The notes: a model not told the origin generated them from the sequence alone. A stretch of DNA of 64,000 bases from Hyphomicrobiales bacterium (GCA_002401855.1 NVUH01000005.1:1-64000), one strand, 5' to 3'. Counted from the first letter of the stretch, positions 1-9,457 are shown. Numbers and translations are program-made.

Positions 1-85
1 GTACTTCTGGTGAACCAGTGTCACCTTTTTTGATTGCATATTCTTTGATCAATTCAGCTTTACGCTCTGTAGTAATCGACATCAT
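1..85 (-). CDS. rpsO: 30S ribosomal protein S15, N-terminal part (cut by window edge)
   Basis: Only the first 27 or so codons are inside the window. They read [17 protein letters not shown] followed by [10 protein letters not shown], the conserved start of bacterial S15, which binds 16S rRNA early in small-subunit assembly. Two ATG codons stand side by side (83-85 and 80-82). A strong AAAGGAG ribosome-binding site lies just upstream, and the second ATG gives the family-typical M-S-I-T start at better spacing. It directly follows truB, the usual truB-rpsO order. Confidence 0.93.
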   Translation of the reverse strand, partial: MMSITTERKAELIKEYAIKKGDTGSPEV

Positions 86-108
86 ATTCTCCTTTAAAAG
101 AAGAGCAT

Positions 109-1029
109 TTAAATGATATTAAACACTCGTTTTGGTTTTAAGCTAATTCCATTACTTTCGCAGATGGCGATTAAAGTGCCTTCGAAAAAGCAGCAAACTT
201 CGCCCAAAAGGTCAGAAATTGAGTTTTGAGGGATAAGCTCACGACCCATTTTCAGCTCGTTCATTTCATTTTGGTTTATGGCCAGCGCCGGGATGTCGTC
301 CAGGGCGGTCTCCACCGAAATGAGACTGGCAAATAATTCTGCCAAATCGGCTGCACTATGACTCAATTCACGCAGTTTATCTAGCGAAATCATCTGATTT
401 TTGCCAAATGGCGCGACTTTAATGCGTTTTAAGTGGGTAACATGCGCGACCGTGGTTAATTGCACCGCCAAATCCCGCGCAATCGAGCGTATATAAGTGC
501 CTTTGCCGCAAGTAATTTGAAATTTAGCACTGTCTTGATCGACAATTTCGACCAGTTCAAGACTATCGACTTGGATATCGCGGGCTTTGAGCACAACTTC
601 TTCGCCCGCGCGCGCAAGATCATAGGCGCGCTTGCCGTTGATTTTGATGGCGGAGAATTTGGGCGGCACTTGGCTGATGAGGCCTGTGAAACTAGGTAAA
701 GCAGCAACAATCTCAACCTCAGTCGGGCGATTATCTGATGTAATAATAACATCACCCTCAACATCATCCGTATCGGTCTGCTCACCCCATTTAACCGTAA
801 ACTCATACTGCTTTTCGCCATCCATAACATAAGGAACAGTCTTGGTTGCCTCACCCAGTGCTATGGGCAAAAGGCCAGTGGCGAGCGGGTCAAGCGTGCC
901 GCCGTGGCCAGCTTTTTGCGCCTTAAAAATAGCGCGCACAATGCTAACCGCTTGGGTCGAGCCTAGGTCGTAAGGCTTATCTAGAATAATCCACCCATGA
1001 ACAGGGTTTCCGCGTTTTTTGCGTGCCAT
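109..1029 (-). CDS. truB: tRNA pseudouridine(55) synthase TruB
   Basis: Converts U55 of the tRNA T-loop to pseudouridine. About 306 residues. The catalytic motif GGTLDP is present, with the nucleophilic Asp at about residue 47, followed by [14 protein letters not shown]. The central TruB fold and a C-terminal RNA-binding extension follow. The frame stays open for about 60 codons upstream, but that part lies in the repeat element at 1129-1548 and has no TruB character. I therefore start at [13 protein letters not shown], where homology begins, although its ribosome-binding site is weak. It is separated from rbfA by about 600 bp of repeat DNA, which is unusual for a gene normally packed against rbfA. 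Confidence 0.93.
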   Translation of the reverse strand: MARKKRGNPVHGWIILDKPYDLGSTQAVSIVRAIFKAQKAGHGGTLDPLATGLLPIALGEATKTVPYVMDGEKQYEFTVKWGEQTDTDDVEGDVIITSDNRPTEVEIVAALPSFTGLISQVPPKFSAIKINGKRAYDLARAGEEVVLKARDIQVDSLELVEIVDQDSAKFQITCGKGTYIRSIARDLAVQLTTVAHVTHLKRIKVAPFGKNQMISLDKLRELSHSAADLAELFASLISVETALDDIPALAINQNEMNELKMGRELIPQNSISDLLGEVCCFFEGTLIAICESNGISLKPKRVFNII

Positions 1030-1128
1030 GAAATATACTCTGAATTTATGTTTGGCACTGAATACAGCAACATAAGCCGCGAGTCCAGAATTTCCGTCGG
1101 CCCCTCGTTTCCATAACAAGGTCATTTC

Positions 1129-1548
1129 AGTGAGTGCGTGCTCGGCCGTTCGCAGCCGCTGCCATCTAACGCGCGGTCGGCTAGCGCAGTACGCGAAGCG
1201 TATGGAGCGCACGCAAGTGCTAACAGAGAGCCTTAAGGCGAACGTGAAAATGCAGACTTCCAGAGCTTAGGCAGGAGACTGCCCAGTGATGCTGAAAAGT
1301 TGTGATGTTGAAAGTTTGTGCAGAAGTTGCAACCAATGAACCTGCATTTGGCACCGTAAAGACACCAAGAAAGTTAGCACTCCTGCCTATACTCGGGTAC
1401 TTCATTCATACGTTCGCTTAAGCTCACTGTTGACACTTGCACCCCAAGGGCACTTTGTCGCTTCGCTCGGGCGCGCTCGTTCGCTGCGCTCTCTAGCCGA
1501 CCGCGCGTTCGTCGGCAGCGGCTGCGAACGGCCGAACGCGCGCTCACT
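1129..1548. repeat. Composite family A repeat element, copy A1
   Basis: Fills most of the 603-bp gap between truB and rbfA and is clearly more GC-rich than the genes around it. Its ends are an imperfect inverted repeat of about 56 bp: left arm 1129-1184, right arm 1493-1548. Between them lies a core of about 175 bp (1247-1422) shared in the same orientation with copy A2 at about 8427-8607. The core carries an exact 8-bp inverted pair, AGGCAGGA at 1269-1276 and TCCTGCCT at 1381-1388. The motif GCAGACTTCCAGAG inside it is the terminal sequence of the 339-bp elements elsewhere in the window. No transposase is encoded; frames read through it have no protein character. Confidence 0.8.
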
Positions 1549-1587
1549 GGATGGCACGTTGCATTGAAAAAGGGGTAGATAAAGGCT

Positions 1588-1623
1588 CTGAACAAGCGGT
1601 TTGGTAGCAAACCGCTTGTTCAG
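1588..1623. terminator. Perfect 16-bp hairpin just downstream of rbfA
   Basis: An exact inverted repeat, arms 1588-1603 and 1608-1623 with a 4-nt loop, begins 9 bp past the rbfA stop codon. It fits a transcription end for the nusA-infB-rbfA operon. No uninterrupted U-run follows at once on the minus strand (only TTT, then TTTTT further on), so intrinsic termination is likely but not certain. It might instead be an RNA-protecting 3' hairpin, or part of the neighbouring repeat. Confidence 0.55.
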
Positions 1624-1632
1624 AATTTGCAG

Positions 1633-2055
1633 TTATTCTTCTGACTCAGAACCTTCATCATCATCACCTTGCAAATCTTGCTGCACATGCGGGTTATTCA
1701 GCACTTCGTTGATGTGGCTGCTATTGTCATAGGCACTGTCTTTTTCGAAATTCAGTAGCGGCACTTGCTTCAAATTAATGCTTTTGGCCAACAAGCTGCG
1801 GATAAACGGAATGTGCTGACGGGCGGCTTTGACGACGATTTTGCTGCCTTTGCCGCCGAGCGGCAAAATATAGGCCACAGCGCTACGCAAATCGGGGCTG
1901 ATGCTCACTTCTGTCACTGTGATCACATGTGCTTCTAGCACATCATCTTGAATTTTCTGACGGCTGAAAATATCGGCCAATTCATGCCGCAACAATTCAC
2001 CAACGCGCAATTGACGTTGCGATGGGCCTTTGCCAGGTTTGCCAGATTTTGCCAT
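1633..2055 (-). CDS. rbfA: Ribosome-binding factor A
   Basis: Small KH-fold protein needed for late 30S maturation and 16S rRNA 5'-end processing. About 140 residues. Visible family sequence: QRQLRVGELLRHELADIF, the central VSISPDLRSAVAYI strand region and the VPLLNFEKD segment. The C-terminus is a short acidic tail (DDDEGSESEE), common in alphaproteobacteria. I start at MAKSGKPGKG because GGAAGAG lies at normal spacing upstream; an in-frame Met 11 codons earlier is less likely. It lies 75 bp downstream of infB, in the classic rimP-nusA-infB-rbfA operon. Confidence 0.93.
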   Translation of the reverse strand: MAKSGKPGKGPSQRQLRVGELLRHELADIFSRQKIQDDVLEAHVITVTEVSISPDLRSAVAYILPLGGKGSKIVVKAARQHIPFIRSLLAKSINLKQVPLLNFEKDSAYDNSSHINEVLNNPHVQQDLQGDDDEGSESEE

Positions 2056-2130
2056 TGTCTCTTCCTTAACATGGAAAAAAGCGTGCAAAGTTTTAAACTC
2101 GGCACGCTCTCCAAATGTCTATACTATCTC

Positions 2131-4896
2131 TTAAGCCTCAAGCTTATTCTGAATCACTTCAATTTCGAAGCATTCAATCACGTCATCAACCTTGAGATCA
2201 TGATATTTTTCAAAGCCCATACCACATTCTTGACCAACAGCAGCTTCTTTCACTTCGTCTTTAAAGCGGCGCAATGTCGAAAGTTTGCCTTCGTGGATAA
2301 CCACATTGTCACGCAACAAGCGTACAGATGAGCCGCGGCGCACAATGCCTTCGGTAACCGTACAACCACCAATTTTGCCCAATTTGCTGATGTCGAAAAT
2401 TTCCAAGATTTTGGCATAACCAATGAAGTTTTCTTTCAAAGTTGGATCAAGCATGCCGCTCATCGCGTCACGCACATCATCAATTAAGTTGTAAATGATT
2501 GAATAATAACGAATCTCATTGCCTTCACGCACGGCCAATTCTTTGGCCATTGGATTGGCTCTTACGTTAAACGCCATAATCACAGCGTTTGAAGCAGCGG
2601 CCAATGCCACATCGGTTTCGTTAATCGCGCCAACACCACTATGAATGATACGGGCTTTTACTTCTTCATTACCTAGCTTGCCAAGAGCGCCCAAAATGGC
2701 TTCGACAGAACCTTGTACATCGCCTTTTAGCAAGATGTTGAATTCTTTCATCTCAGAAGCTTTGAGGCTTTCCATCATTGATTCAAGGCTTGTAATGCCT
2801 GAACTATCCACAATGCTCGAAAGATCGCGGGCTTTGTTAATGCGATATTCAGTCAGCTCACGAGCCCGGGCTTCATTTTCCACCACGGCAAATGGCTCAC
2901 CAGCGCTTGGCGCGGCATCAAGGCCTAATATCTCAACTGGCATAGAAGGGCCAGCTTTGGCAATATTGTGATCATGATCATCGATCAATGCCCGCACGCG
3001 GCCATATGTAGTACCCGCGACGACAATGTTACCGATGCTGATCGTACCATTTTGCACCAGCACAGTGGCCACAGGGCCACGGCCACGGTCAAGCTTAGCT
3101 TCAACCACCACGCCGTCGGCAGGGCGGTCTGGGTTGGCTTTCATATCAATCAACTCAGCTTGTAGCAAAATAGCGTCGAGCAATTTATCGAGGTTCATCT
3201 TTTCGGTAGCTGAAACTTCAACTTCCAAAATATCACCACCCATGCTTTCGACAAACACTTCATGTTGCAGCAATTCATTACGCACACGAGCGGGGTCAGC
3301 TGATGGTTTGTCCATTTTATTAATCGCCACGATGATCGGCACACCTGCCGCTTTGGCATGATTAATGGCTTCAATGGTTTGCGGCATCACGCCGTCATCA
3401 CCCGCCACAACCAAAATAACAATGTCAGTTGCATTGGCACCACGTGCCCGCATTTCGGTAAATGCCGCATGGCCAGGTGTATCAAGGAAGGTGATTAAAT
3501 CACCAGCATCAGTGGTTACCTGATAAGCGCCAATATGCTGAGTGATACCGCCCGCTTCGCCATCAACAACGGCAGCATTGCGGAACGCATCAAGCAAGGA
3601 AGTTTTACCATGGTCAACATGGCCCATAACGGTCACGATGGGAGCGCGTTTGATGAGTTTGCTTTCATCATCCTCTGCAGTGATGAAACCTTCTTCAACA
3701 TCAGCTTCTGACACGCGTTTGGCGGTATGACCCATTTCTTCAACGATTAATTCGGCCATTTCAGTATCGATATTATCTGATGGTTTGACCATTTGACCTT
3801 GTTGCATCAGAATTTTAATCACATCCACTGCACGTTCTGACATGCGGTTGGCAAGTTCTTGCACGGTGATGATATCTGGAATGGTCACTTCGCGTGATAC
3901 TTTTTCACGCGGGGTTTGAATGCCGCGCTGTTGCGCAAGTACACGTTTTTGACGGCGCTTCATTGAGGCCAATGAACGTTCGCGCGGGCTATCGCTATTC
4001 AGCGCATTAGATAGAGTTAAACGCCCACGATTACGCTCAGGTGCCATGCCTTTACGGGCAGGGGTCGCGTTGCGGTTTTGATCGTTACGGCCTTTTTTGG
4101 CATCGGCGCCAAATGTACGGCGTGGGGTTTTGCTGGTTTCAGTCGATTCAGCAGCGCCTGTAACCCGTGGTGTTGGACGGCTGCCTTGCGGGCGACCACC
4201 TTGGGGTCTGTCACCAGTACGGGCAGGTCTGTCGCCTGTTGGGCGAGCTGGACGATCACCGCTCGGGCGTCTGTCGCCTGTTGGGCGGGCGTCGCGGCCT
4301 GTTTGTTCACGTCTTTGCGGTGTGCGGGCGCGTTCTTCGCCGCGTCGTGTTGCATTGGGGCCAGCTTGGCGCGAGGTGGGGCGTGAAGCATCTTTTGCGG
4401 GTGCTTCTTGTGTAGCAGCTTCCGCAGCTTTGACAGCATCAGCTTCTTTGGCAATTTTAGCCGCTTCGCGTGCTGCGGTTTCGGCCGCTTCGGCTTCGCG
4501 TTTAGAACGGCGATCGGTAGTTTCTTTTAAACGTCTTTCTTCATCGGCTTTGCGTCGGGCATCATCTTTTGCCGCATTGGCGCGGGCAAATGCCAACGCG
4601 CGGTTACGAGCTTCTTGCTCAGATGATGATAAACCACCAGTTGGGCCGCCTTTGCCGCCACCTTTACCACCTTGGCGTGGCTTATTGCCACCACCAGCTG
4701 GTTTGTTGCCACCAGGTTTATTAAATGCCCGCGGAGCGGGTTTATTCGGAACAAATATTTTTTTACGTTTTTTTACCACGACATCTGTACGACCTGCGCC
4801 TGCCGAGCTACGTCCAGCTCCTGCATCGCCGCCCACTTTAAGGCTCAGTTTTTTACGGCCGCTGTCATCAGCATTACTATTGTCTTTATCCGTCAT
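2131..4896 (-). CDS. infB: Translation initiation factor IF-2
   Basis: GTPase that brings fMet-tRNA to the 30S subunit and promotes subunit joining. 921 residues. Order: basic low-complexity N-terminus with a Lys/Ala/Glu-rich helix, an Arg/Gly/Pro repeat stretch (about 203-245, recurring GDRP), an IF2-N domain near 340-390, the G domain with GHVDHGKT at 425-432, DTPGHAAF (G3) and NKMD (G4), then the translation-barrel and fMet-tRNA-binding domains to the C-terminus. The long N-terminus is usual for alphaproteobacterial IF-2. It sits between the YlxR-like gene and rbfA. The opposite strand over the GC-rich N-terminal part is open for several hundred codons, which is a compositional shadow. Confidence 0.97.
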   Translation of the reverse strand: MTDKDNSNADDSGRKKLSLKVGGDAGAGRSSAGAGRTDVVVKKRKKIFVPNKPAPRAFNKPGGNKPAGGGNKPRQGGKGGGKGGPTGGLSSSEQEARNRALAFARANAAKDDARRKADEERRLKETTDRRSKREAEAAETAAREAAKIAKEADAVKAAEAATQEAPAKDASRPTSRQAGPNATRRGEERARTPQRREQTGRDARPTGDRRPSGDRPARPTGDRPARTGDRPQGGRPQGSRPTPRVTGAAESTETSKTPRRTFGADAKKGRNDQNRNATPARKGMAPERNRGRLTLSNALNSDSPRERSLASMKRRQKRVLAQQRGIQTPREKVSREVTIPDIITVQELANRMSERAVDVIKILMQQGQMVKPSDNIDTEMAELIVEEMGHTAKRVSEADVEEGFITAEDDESKLIKRAPIVTVMGHVDHGKTSLLDAFRNAAVVDGEAGGITQHIGAYQVTTDAGDLITFLDTPGHAAFTEMRARGANATDIVILVVAGDDGVMPQTIEAINHAKAAGVPIIVAINKMDKPSADPARVRNELLQHEVFVESMGGDILEVEVSATEKMNLDKLLDAILLQAELIDMKANPDRPADGVVVEAKLDRGRGPVATVLVQNGTISIGNIVVAGTTYGRVRALIDDHDHNIAKAGPSMPVEILGLDAAPSAGEPFAVVENEARARELTEYRINKARDLSSIVDSSGITSLESMMESLKASEMKEFNILLKGDVQGSVEAILGALGKLGNEEVKARIIHSGVGAINETDVALAAASNAVIMAFNVRANPMAKELAVREGNEIRYYSIIYNLIDDVRDAMSGMLDPTLKENFIGYAKILEIFDISKLGKIGGCTVTEGIVRRGSSVRLLRDNVVIHEGKLSTLRRFKDEVKEAAVGQECGMGFEKYHDLKVDDVIECFEIEVIQNKLEA

Positions 4897-5017
4897 AGGA
4901 TTTCTATCTCATCTATCTAGTTCAGCACCTAAATATACCCGTATATCGTGCTCATATAATATAAGTTCGCTTACCTATATTCCTTTATCGCCAAAAAAGC
5001 GACTAATTTATGCGTAT

Positions 5018-5677
5018 TTATTCGCCAATAATCGTAATCATGTTTTGCTTGCCATTATATCTGTCCCATTTTTCGATTTTAGCCAGCAATGACACGGCCA
5101 TTGGCCCTGTTTTAATGGCAATATGAATGACCTTGGTTTGGCCCAAACATTTTTCCAATTCTGCTGTGCTAAAATGATCAATTATATAGCATTTTTTGCC
5201 TTTTTTTGCCACAATGGTGCGCATTTTGGCGGTGAGTTTCTTGCGGGTGTCTTTGCCGGCATCATTGGCCACCACATAAATGCGGGTGCGGCCAGATAAA
5301 ATGCTTTCTTCGGCTTTTAGATGTCCCATTTGCAAATCACCAGATTTGCGGCAGATGCTCAACGCATCCAATACATCTTTTTTGAGCAGATCGCCAATTA
5401 AATCGGCCATGCCATCCATAATTTTAACTTTATGCTTAAAAGCTTTGTTAAATAGATTTTTGGCAATCACTTGCTCGACCAATGTTTTTTCGGCGCTAAC
5501 CCACGCACCACGCCCAGGCAATTTTGCTTTGATATCGGGCGTGACAACATTATCGGGCGAAACCACAAACCGCAGCATTTCGGCTTTTTCAAGCACAGCA
5601 GAAGTGGCGACACATTTGCGTGTGTCGTCAGCCTTTTGTTTGAAATTTTGCACTGGTTTCTGAGTTTCGCTCATCAA
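5018..5677 (-). CDS. ylxR: YlxR-like RNA-binding protein (DUF448 with L7Ae-like C-terminal half)
   Basis: 219 residues. The N-terminal half matches the YlxR/DUF448 pattern: RKCVATSAVLEKAEMLRFVV, then LPGRGAWV, giving the RKC and GRGA signatures. The C-terminal half looks like an L7Ae/L30e-type RNA-binding domain (about 105-195), the two-domain form common in alphaproteobacteria. It is encoded between nusA and infB, where this family almost always sits, and begins 2 bp past the nusA stop. A Gram-positive YlxR has been described as an RNase P modulator; whether that holds here is unknown. A role in RNA handling near transcription or translation is inferred from family and place. Confidence 0.88.
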   Translation of the reverse strand: MMSETQKPVQNFKQKADDTRKCVATSAVLEKAEMLRFVVSPDNVVTPDIKAKLPGRGAWVSAEKTLVEQVIAKNLFNKAFKHKVKIMDGMADLIGDLLKKDVLDALSICRKSGDLQMGHLKAEESILSGRTRIYVVANDAGKDTRKKLTAKMRTIVAKKGKKCYIIDHFSTAELEKCLGQTKVIHIAIKTGPMAVSLLAKIEKWDRYNGKQNMITIIGE

Positions 5678-5679
5678 TA

Positions 5680-7464
5680 TTATGCCTCGTCTTTATCTGT
5701 AGCTTCAGTTTCAGCTTCGACGTCTTCAGTCACAGCTTCTTCGGCTTCAGTTTCTTCAGCTACAGCTTCTTCGGCTTCAGTTTCTTCAGCTACAGCTTCT
5801 TCAGCTTCAGCTTCTTCGGCTTCAGTTTCTTCAGCTACAGCTTCTTCAGCTTCAATTTCTTCAGCTTCAGCTTCTTCAGCTTCAATTTCTTCTTCAACCA
5901 CTTCAGGTTCAGCTTCAATCCAACCTGCTTGAATACGTGCTTCGATAATCATCGCTTCGGCTGTTGTGCGGTCAACATTAAGGCCATCAAAATAACCTTT
6001 TTCTTTGATCGTTTCGCCTTTTACCCGTTCTGTCCAACCCACAAGGTCATCAGACGCGCAACCCGCGAAATCATCAACTGAAACAATTTGCTCTTCACCC
6101 AAACGCACCAACATTTCGGTGGTCATGCTGGTGATGCCAATCAGATCAGGCTCAATGCCCAACTCGCCACAACGAGCTTCCAAATCAGCTTGGCGTTTTT
6201 CGAGATATTCGACCGCACGTTGCTGAATTTCAGTAGCGGTGTCTTCATCAAAGCCTTCAATGGCTGACACTTCTTCAGGCGCGACATAAGCCACTTCTTC
6301 GAGTGTGGTAAAGCCTTCGGTTGCAAGCAGTTGCGAAATGGTTTCATCCACATCCAACGCTTTGGTAAAACGATCGGTGACCAATTGGAATTCGGCACGA
6401 TGGCGTTCGCTCTCTTGCTCTTCGGTCAGAATTTCGATGTTCCAACCTGTAAGCTGTGTAGCAAGGCGTACATTTTGACCGCGGCGGCCAATGGCCAAAG
6501 AAAGCTGATGATCTGGCACAACCACTTCAATGCGGTCAAGCTCTTCGTCAAGTAGCACTTTTGCCACTTCGGCAGGAGCCAAAGCATTCACAATAAACGC
6601 CGCCAAATCTTCAGTCCACGGCACGATGTCGATTTTTTCGCCACCAAGTTCGTTAACCACAGCTTGCACTCGCGCACCGCGCATACCCACACAAGCGCCG
6701 ACAGGATCGATCGATGAATCCGATGAAATCACCGCGATTTTAGCGCGACTACCCGGGTCACGTGCCACAGATTTAATTTCAATAACACCGTCAAAAATTT
6801 CGGGCACTTCTTGCGCGAACAATTTGCTCATAAATTCTGGGCGGGTACGCGATAGGAAAATTTGTGGACCTTTTTGCTCATTATTTACATCGTAAACATA
6901 AGCCCGCACGCGGTCACCATTGCGTAAGTTTTCGCGGGGTAGCGCTTCATCACGGCGGATGATGGCTTCGCCGCGACCGAGGTCGACAATGATATTGCCA
7001 TATTCAACCCGTTTGACCACGCCATGCACAATGTCGCCAACCCGATCTTTATATTCATCAAACATTTGTGCCCGTTCAGCATCACGCACCCGTTGCATGA
7101 TCACTTGTTTGGCGCTCTGAGCGGCAATACGGCCAAATTCGATTGGTGGCAAAATTTCAGCCAGAATGTCACCATAATTGGCTTCTGGGTTACGTTTATG
7201 CGCTTCGGCCAAGCTAATTTGTTGGCTGTCATTTTCAATTTCTGAGGCCACTTCAAGCAAACGGCGGATGACCGTTTCGCCCGTTGTTGGGTCGATGGTC
7301 ACTTGAATGTTATTTTCGGCACCATAGCGCGCAGAGGCGGCTTTTTGAATGGCATCTGACATGGCTTCTAAAACAACCAATTTATCAATCTGTTTTTCTT
7401 GCGCCACGGCACTAGCAATTTGTAATAATTCCAAGCGGTTGGCACTAATTGCAGCATCAGTCAT
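5680..7464 (-). CDS. nusA: Transcription termination/antitermination factor NusA
   Basis: RNA polymerase-binding factor modulating pausing, termination and antitermination. About 594 residues. Order: N-terminal polymerase-binding domain (1-130), S1 domain (VGDIVHGVVKRVEYGNIIVDL), KH1 (VGACVGMRGARVQ), KH2 (LAIGRRGQNVRLA), then two helix-hairpin-helix acidic repeats (about 355-500). The last 70 or so residues are an unusual Glu/Ala tail of near-repeats such as EEAVAEETEAEEA. The start MTDAAISANR is preceded by GGAGAG and overlaps the rimP stop by 8 bp, implying translational coupling. Confidence 0.97.
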   Translation of the reverse strand: MTDAAISANRLELLQIASAVAQEKQIDKLVVLEAMSDAIQKAASARYGAENNIQVTIDPTTGETVIRRLLEVASEIENDSQQISLAEAHKRNPEANYGDILAEILPPIEFGRIAAQSAKQVIMQRVRDAERAQMFDEYKDRVGDIVHGVVKRVEYGNIIVDLGRGEAIIRRDEALPRENLRNGDRVRAYVYDVNNEQKGPQIFLSRTRPEFMSKLFAQEVPEIFDGVIEIKSVARDPGSRAKIAVISSDSSIDPVGACVGMRGARVQAVVNELGGEKIDIVPWTEDLAAFIVNALAPAEVAKVLLDEELDRIEVVVPDHQLSLAIGRRGQNVRLATQLTGWNIEILTEEQESERHRAEFQLVTDRFTKALDVDETISQLLATEGFTTLEEVAYVAPEEVSAIEGFDEDTATEIQQRAVEYLEKRQADLEARCGELGIEPDLIGITSMTTEMLVRLGEEQIVSVDDFAGCASDDLVGWTERVKGETIKEKGYFDGLNVDRTTAEAMIIEARIQAGWIEAEPEVVEEEIEAEEAEAEEIEAEEAVAEETEAEEAEAEEAVAEETEAEEAVAEETEAEEAVTEDVEAETEATDKDEA

Positions 7465-8047
7465 TTGTCTCTCCATCTTTTACATTGTTTTTGGCACGGG
7501 CTTTTTGAGCCTTTTTGCCAGCATTTAATAACGCGTCTGTAATCACCAAACGCGCTTCTTCAATATTGTTAAAATCTAAGCCAATAAGCTGTGGCTCGCT
7601 AAAACCCTCAACTTCAACAAAGATACGAATTTCATTTTCTTCGACATCAAAACCTTCGAGCTTGCCCCGAAAACGCTTGCGGCCATCAATCATATTTGCC
7701 AGCTCTACCTTGGCTTCCATACCCGCATTGCGATCAAAATCTATCGGCCGCACCAAAGGACGGCTCATACCAGGCGATGAAACTTCAAGCCGATATTCGT
7801 TAGCAATCGGGTCTTCAACCTCAAGCACTGGCGAAATAGCCCGGCTAATCTTGGCACAATCATCAACACCCAATGTGCCGTCAGTCAAATTTTCGGCCAT
7901 AATCTGCACCGTCAACCCATCTTCATCACCAATAATGCGCACCCGCACCAATTGATAACCTGCATCTTCGATGACAGGCTCGATAATTTCAGCGATCGTT
8001 TTGGCCAGACCATTCTCGTTGGCCAGTCTTTTGTTCATATCTACCAT
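7457..8047 (-). CDS. rimP: Ribosome maturation factor RimP
   Basis: Assists 30S assembly. 196 residues, slightly longer than the E. coli protein because of a Lys/Ala-rich C-terminal extension. Family sequence seen: an N-terminal alpha/beta domain with PVIEDAGYQLVRVRI, then LEVSSPGMSRPL and an SH3-like C-terminal domain. First gene of the rimP-nusA-ylxR-infB-rbfA cluster; its stop overlaps the nusA start. MVDMNKR and MNKR are both possible starts. A terminator-like hairpin with a T-run lies 27 bp upstream (8075-8103), so expression may be controlled by attenuation. Confidence 0.94.
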   Translation of the reverse strand: MVDMNKRLANENGLAKTIAEIIEPVIEDAGYQLVRVRIIGDEDGLTVQIMAENLTDGTLGVDDCAKISRAISPVLEVEDPIANEYRLEVSSPGMSRPLVRPIDFDRNAGMEAKVELANMIDGRKRFRGKLEGFDVEENEIRIFVEVEGFSEPQLIGLDFNNIEEARLVITDALLNAGKKAQKARAKNNVKDGETND

Positions 8048-8074
8048 TGCGGCATATTTTCCAATTTTGGCAAT

Positions 8075-8103
8075 AAAAAAAGCGGGTCACTGTTGCGGCC
8101 CAC
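8075..8103 (-). terminator. Intrinsic terminator or attenuator in the rimP-nusA leader
   Basis: On the minus strand GTGGGCC, an 8-nt loop and GACCCGC form a stem with one G-U pair and one mismatch, followed at once by seven T residues. It ends 27 bp before the rimP start codon. It could terminate transcripts arriving from trmB and the repeat element. If the operon promoter lies upstream of it, it is an attenuator. In E. coli, NusA is known to autoregulate its operon through terminators upstream of rimP, which makes the second reading plausible. Confidence 0.6.
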
Positions 8104-8240
8104 TCATATTATTTATGAATTTTACATGCTTGTACTCCGATTTAAGCCATAATGCAAGTTTTTAATACGGCGTGCGCCCACGGCATAAATTGCAACATAT
8201 TCTGAGTTTTTATCTACCCTCGCATCCAAACCCACCACTT

Positions 8241-8702
8241 ATTTCACCCCAAGGGCACTTCCTCGCTTCGCTCACGGCGCAGTAAACCCAATCTATCGTG
8301 GGAAAGGAGCCCGAAGCCGACAGGCTGAGGCAAGGCCGACCGGCCGTCGCGCGGTTAGCGCGTAGCAAGCTTGCGGATGCAAGCGCCCGCAGGGGCTCAC
8401 TAGAGAGGCGAAGCCGAACGAAAAAATGCAGACTTCCAGAGCTTAGGCAGGACGCTGCCCTGAATTTGCTGAAAAGTTGTGATGTCGAAAGTTTGTGCAG
8501 GAGCTGCAACGGATGAACCAGCATTCACCGCAGCAAAGACATAAGAAAGTTAGCTGTCCTGCCTATACTCGGGTACTTCATTTATACGTTCGCCTTAAGG
8601 CTCTCTGTTAGCACTTGCGTGCGCTCCACACGCTTCGCGTGCTGCGCTAGCTGACCGCGCGTTAGACGGCAGCGGCTGCGAACGGCCGAACATGCACTCA
8701 CT
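8241..8702. repeat. Composite family A repeat element, copy A2
   Basis: Occupies most of the 696-bp gap between trmB and rimP. It shares the core with copy A1 in the same orientation (about 8427-8607), including GCAGACTTCCAGAG and the exact 8-bp pair at 8445-8452 and 8557-8564. The right part, 8647-8702, matches the A1 right arm closely. The left part, 8241-8426, instead resembles half of the 339-bp elements (GAGAGGCGAAGCCGAACGAA, and the CCGAAGCC...GGCTGAGGCAAG stretch), so the element is a mosaic. No coding function seen. Confidence 0.78.
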
Positions 8703-8743
8703 GAAATGAATGGGAGTTGTGGATACGAGGGGCAGACGGAAAT

Positions 8744-9457
8744 TCAGAGCCTGCGAAAAAACATGTAAGCCGACTTCCGCCCGTTCCGCTGTGCCTTCGC
8801 CTCATACCGTGTCGATTGCCAACCCTGCGGTGGCAACAGCCAGTCCTGATCAGCCTCAGCTAACCACTCGAAACTATCATCATTCATCAAATGCCGCAGC
8901 GTCCAGCTCACATAATCGGGAATATCGGAGGCCACAAAAAATATCGCACCTTGTTTCAGCACCCGCGCGATTTGTGCCATATTTTCATCGCACACAAACC
9001 GCCGTTTATTATGTTTGCTTTTGTGCCACGGGTCGGGATAGAGCAAAAATATTTTATCCAGACTCCCATCAGGCAAGGCATCAAAAACCGTGCGGGCGTC
9101 ATCAGCATGCACTTTGATATTGCTGATTGCGTCATCCTCAACCTCAATCAACAACTTAGCCACACCATTCTGAAACGGCTCACAGCCTATATAGCCAATA
9201 TCAGGATTTTCACGCGCTTGCCGAGCGAGATGCTCGCCACCACCAAACCCAACTTCCATGCAATACTCAGCCTTAGCTTCATCAAACAAAGCCTCAATGC
9301 CTTTATCCCGAAGCAGGTCAACATCCAACGCCACCTTCGGCAAAAAATCATCAAGCAGATCAAACTGCCGTTGGCTCATACCCTTCACAAATGTACGGCC
9401 ATGCACTTTGCGGCTTTTATGCAGTGGATTATCAGGGTCGTATTTATCTTCGTTCAT
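8744..9457 (-). CDS. trmB: tRNA (guanine(46)-N7)-methyltransferase
   Basis: S-adenosylmethionine-dependent enzyme that makes m7G46 in the tRNA variable loop. 237 residues. Visible: the SAM-binding loop EVGFGGGEH, the CEPFQNGVAKLL segment, and the TrmB signature LLYPDPWHKSKHNKRR. It lies downstream of metK, the source of its cofactor. The gap to metK contains a family C repeat and the metK terminator, so the two may be separate transcripts. Its 3' end runs to the edge of repeat copy A2. Confidence 0.95.
   Translation of the reverse strand: MNEDKYDPDNPLHKSRKVHGRTFVKGMSQRQFDLLDDFLPKVALDVDLLRDKGIEALFDEAKAEYCMEVGFGGGEHLARQARENPDIGYIGCEPFQNGVAKLLIEVEDDAISNIKVHADDARTVFDALPDGSLDKIFLLYPDPWHKSKHNKRRFVCDENMAQIARVLKQGAIFFVASDIPDYVSWTLRHLMNDDSFEWLAEADQDWLLPPQGWQSTRYEAKAQRNGRKSAYMFFRRL

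Noticed and set aside
1030-1212. N-terminal extension of TruB by about 60 residues
   Set aside because: It lies in the family A repeat and has no TruB similarity; conserved sequence starts at MARKKRG.
1247-1422. Coding remnant in the repeat core (both copies give NAGS...AQTF.ITTFQ on the minus strand)
   Set aside because: Differences between the copies fall mostly at first codon positions, frames break in copy A2, and no family is recognised. It reads better as conserved noncoding DNA.
4097-5092. Long plus-strand open frame opposite infB (331 codons)
   Set aside because: Mirror of the GC-rich, repetitive IF-2 N-terminus. Composition is Arg/Ala/Ser/Pro low complexity with no domain, and infB on the other strand is certain.
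8710-9117. Plus-strand frame opposite trmB
   Set aside because: Shadow of trmB, which has clear motifs on the minus strand.
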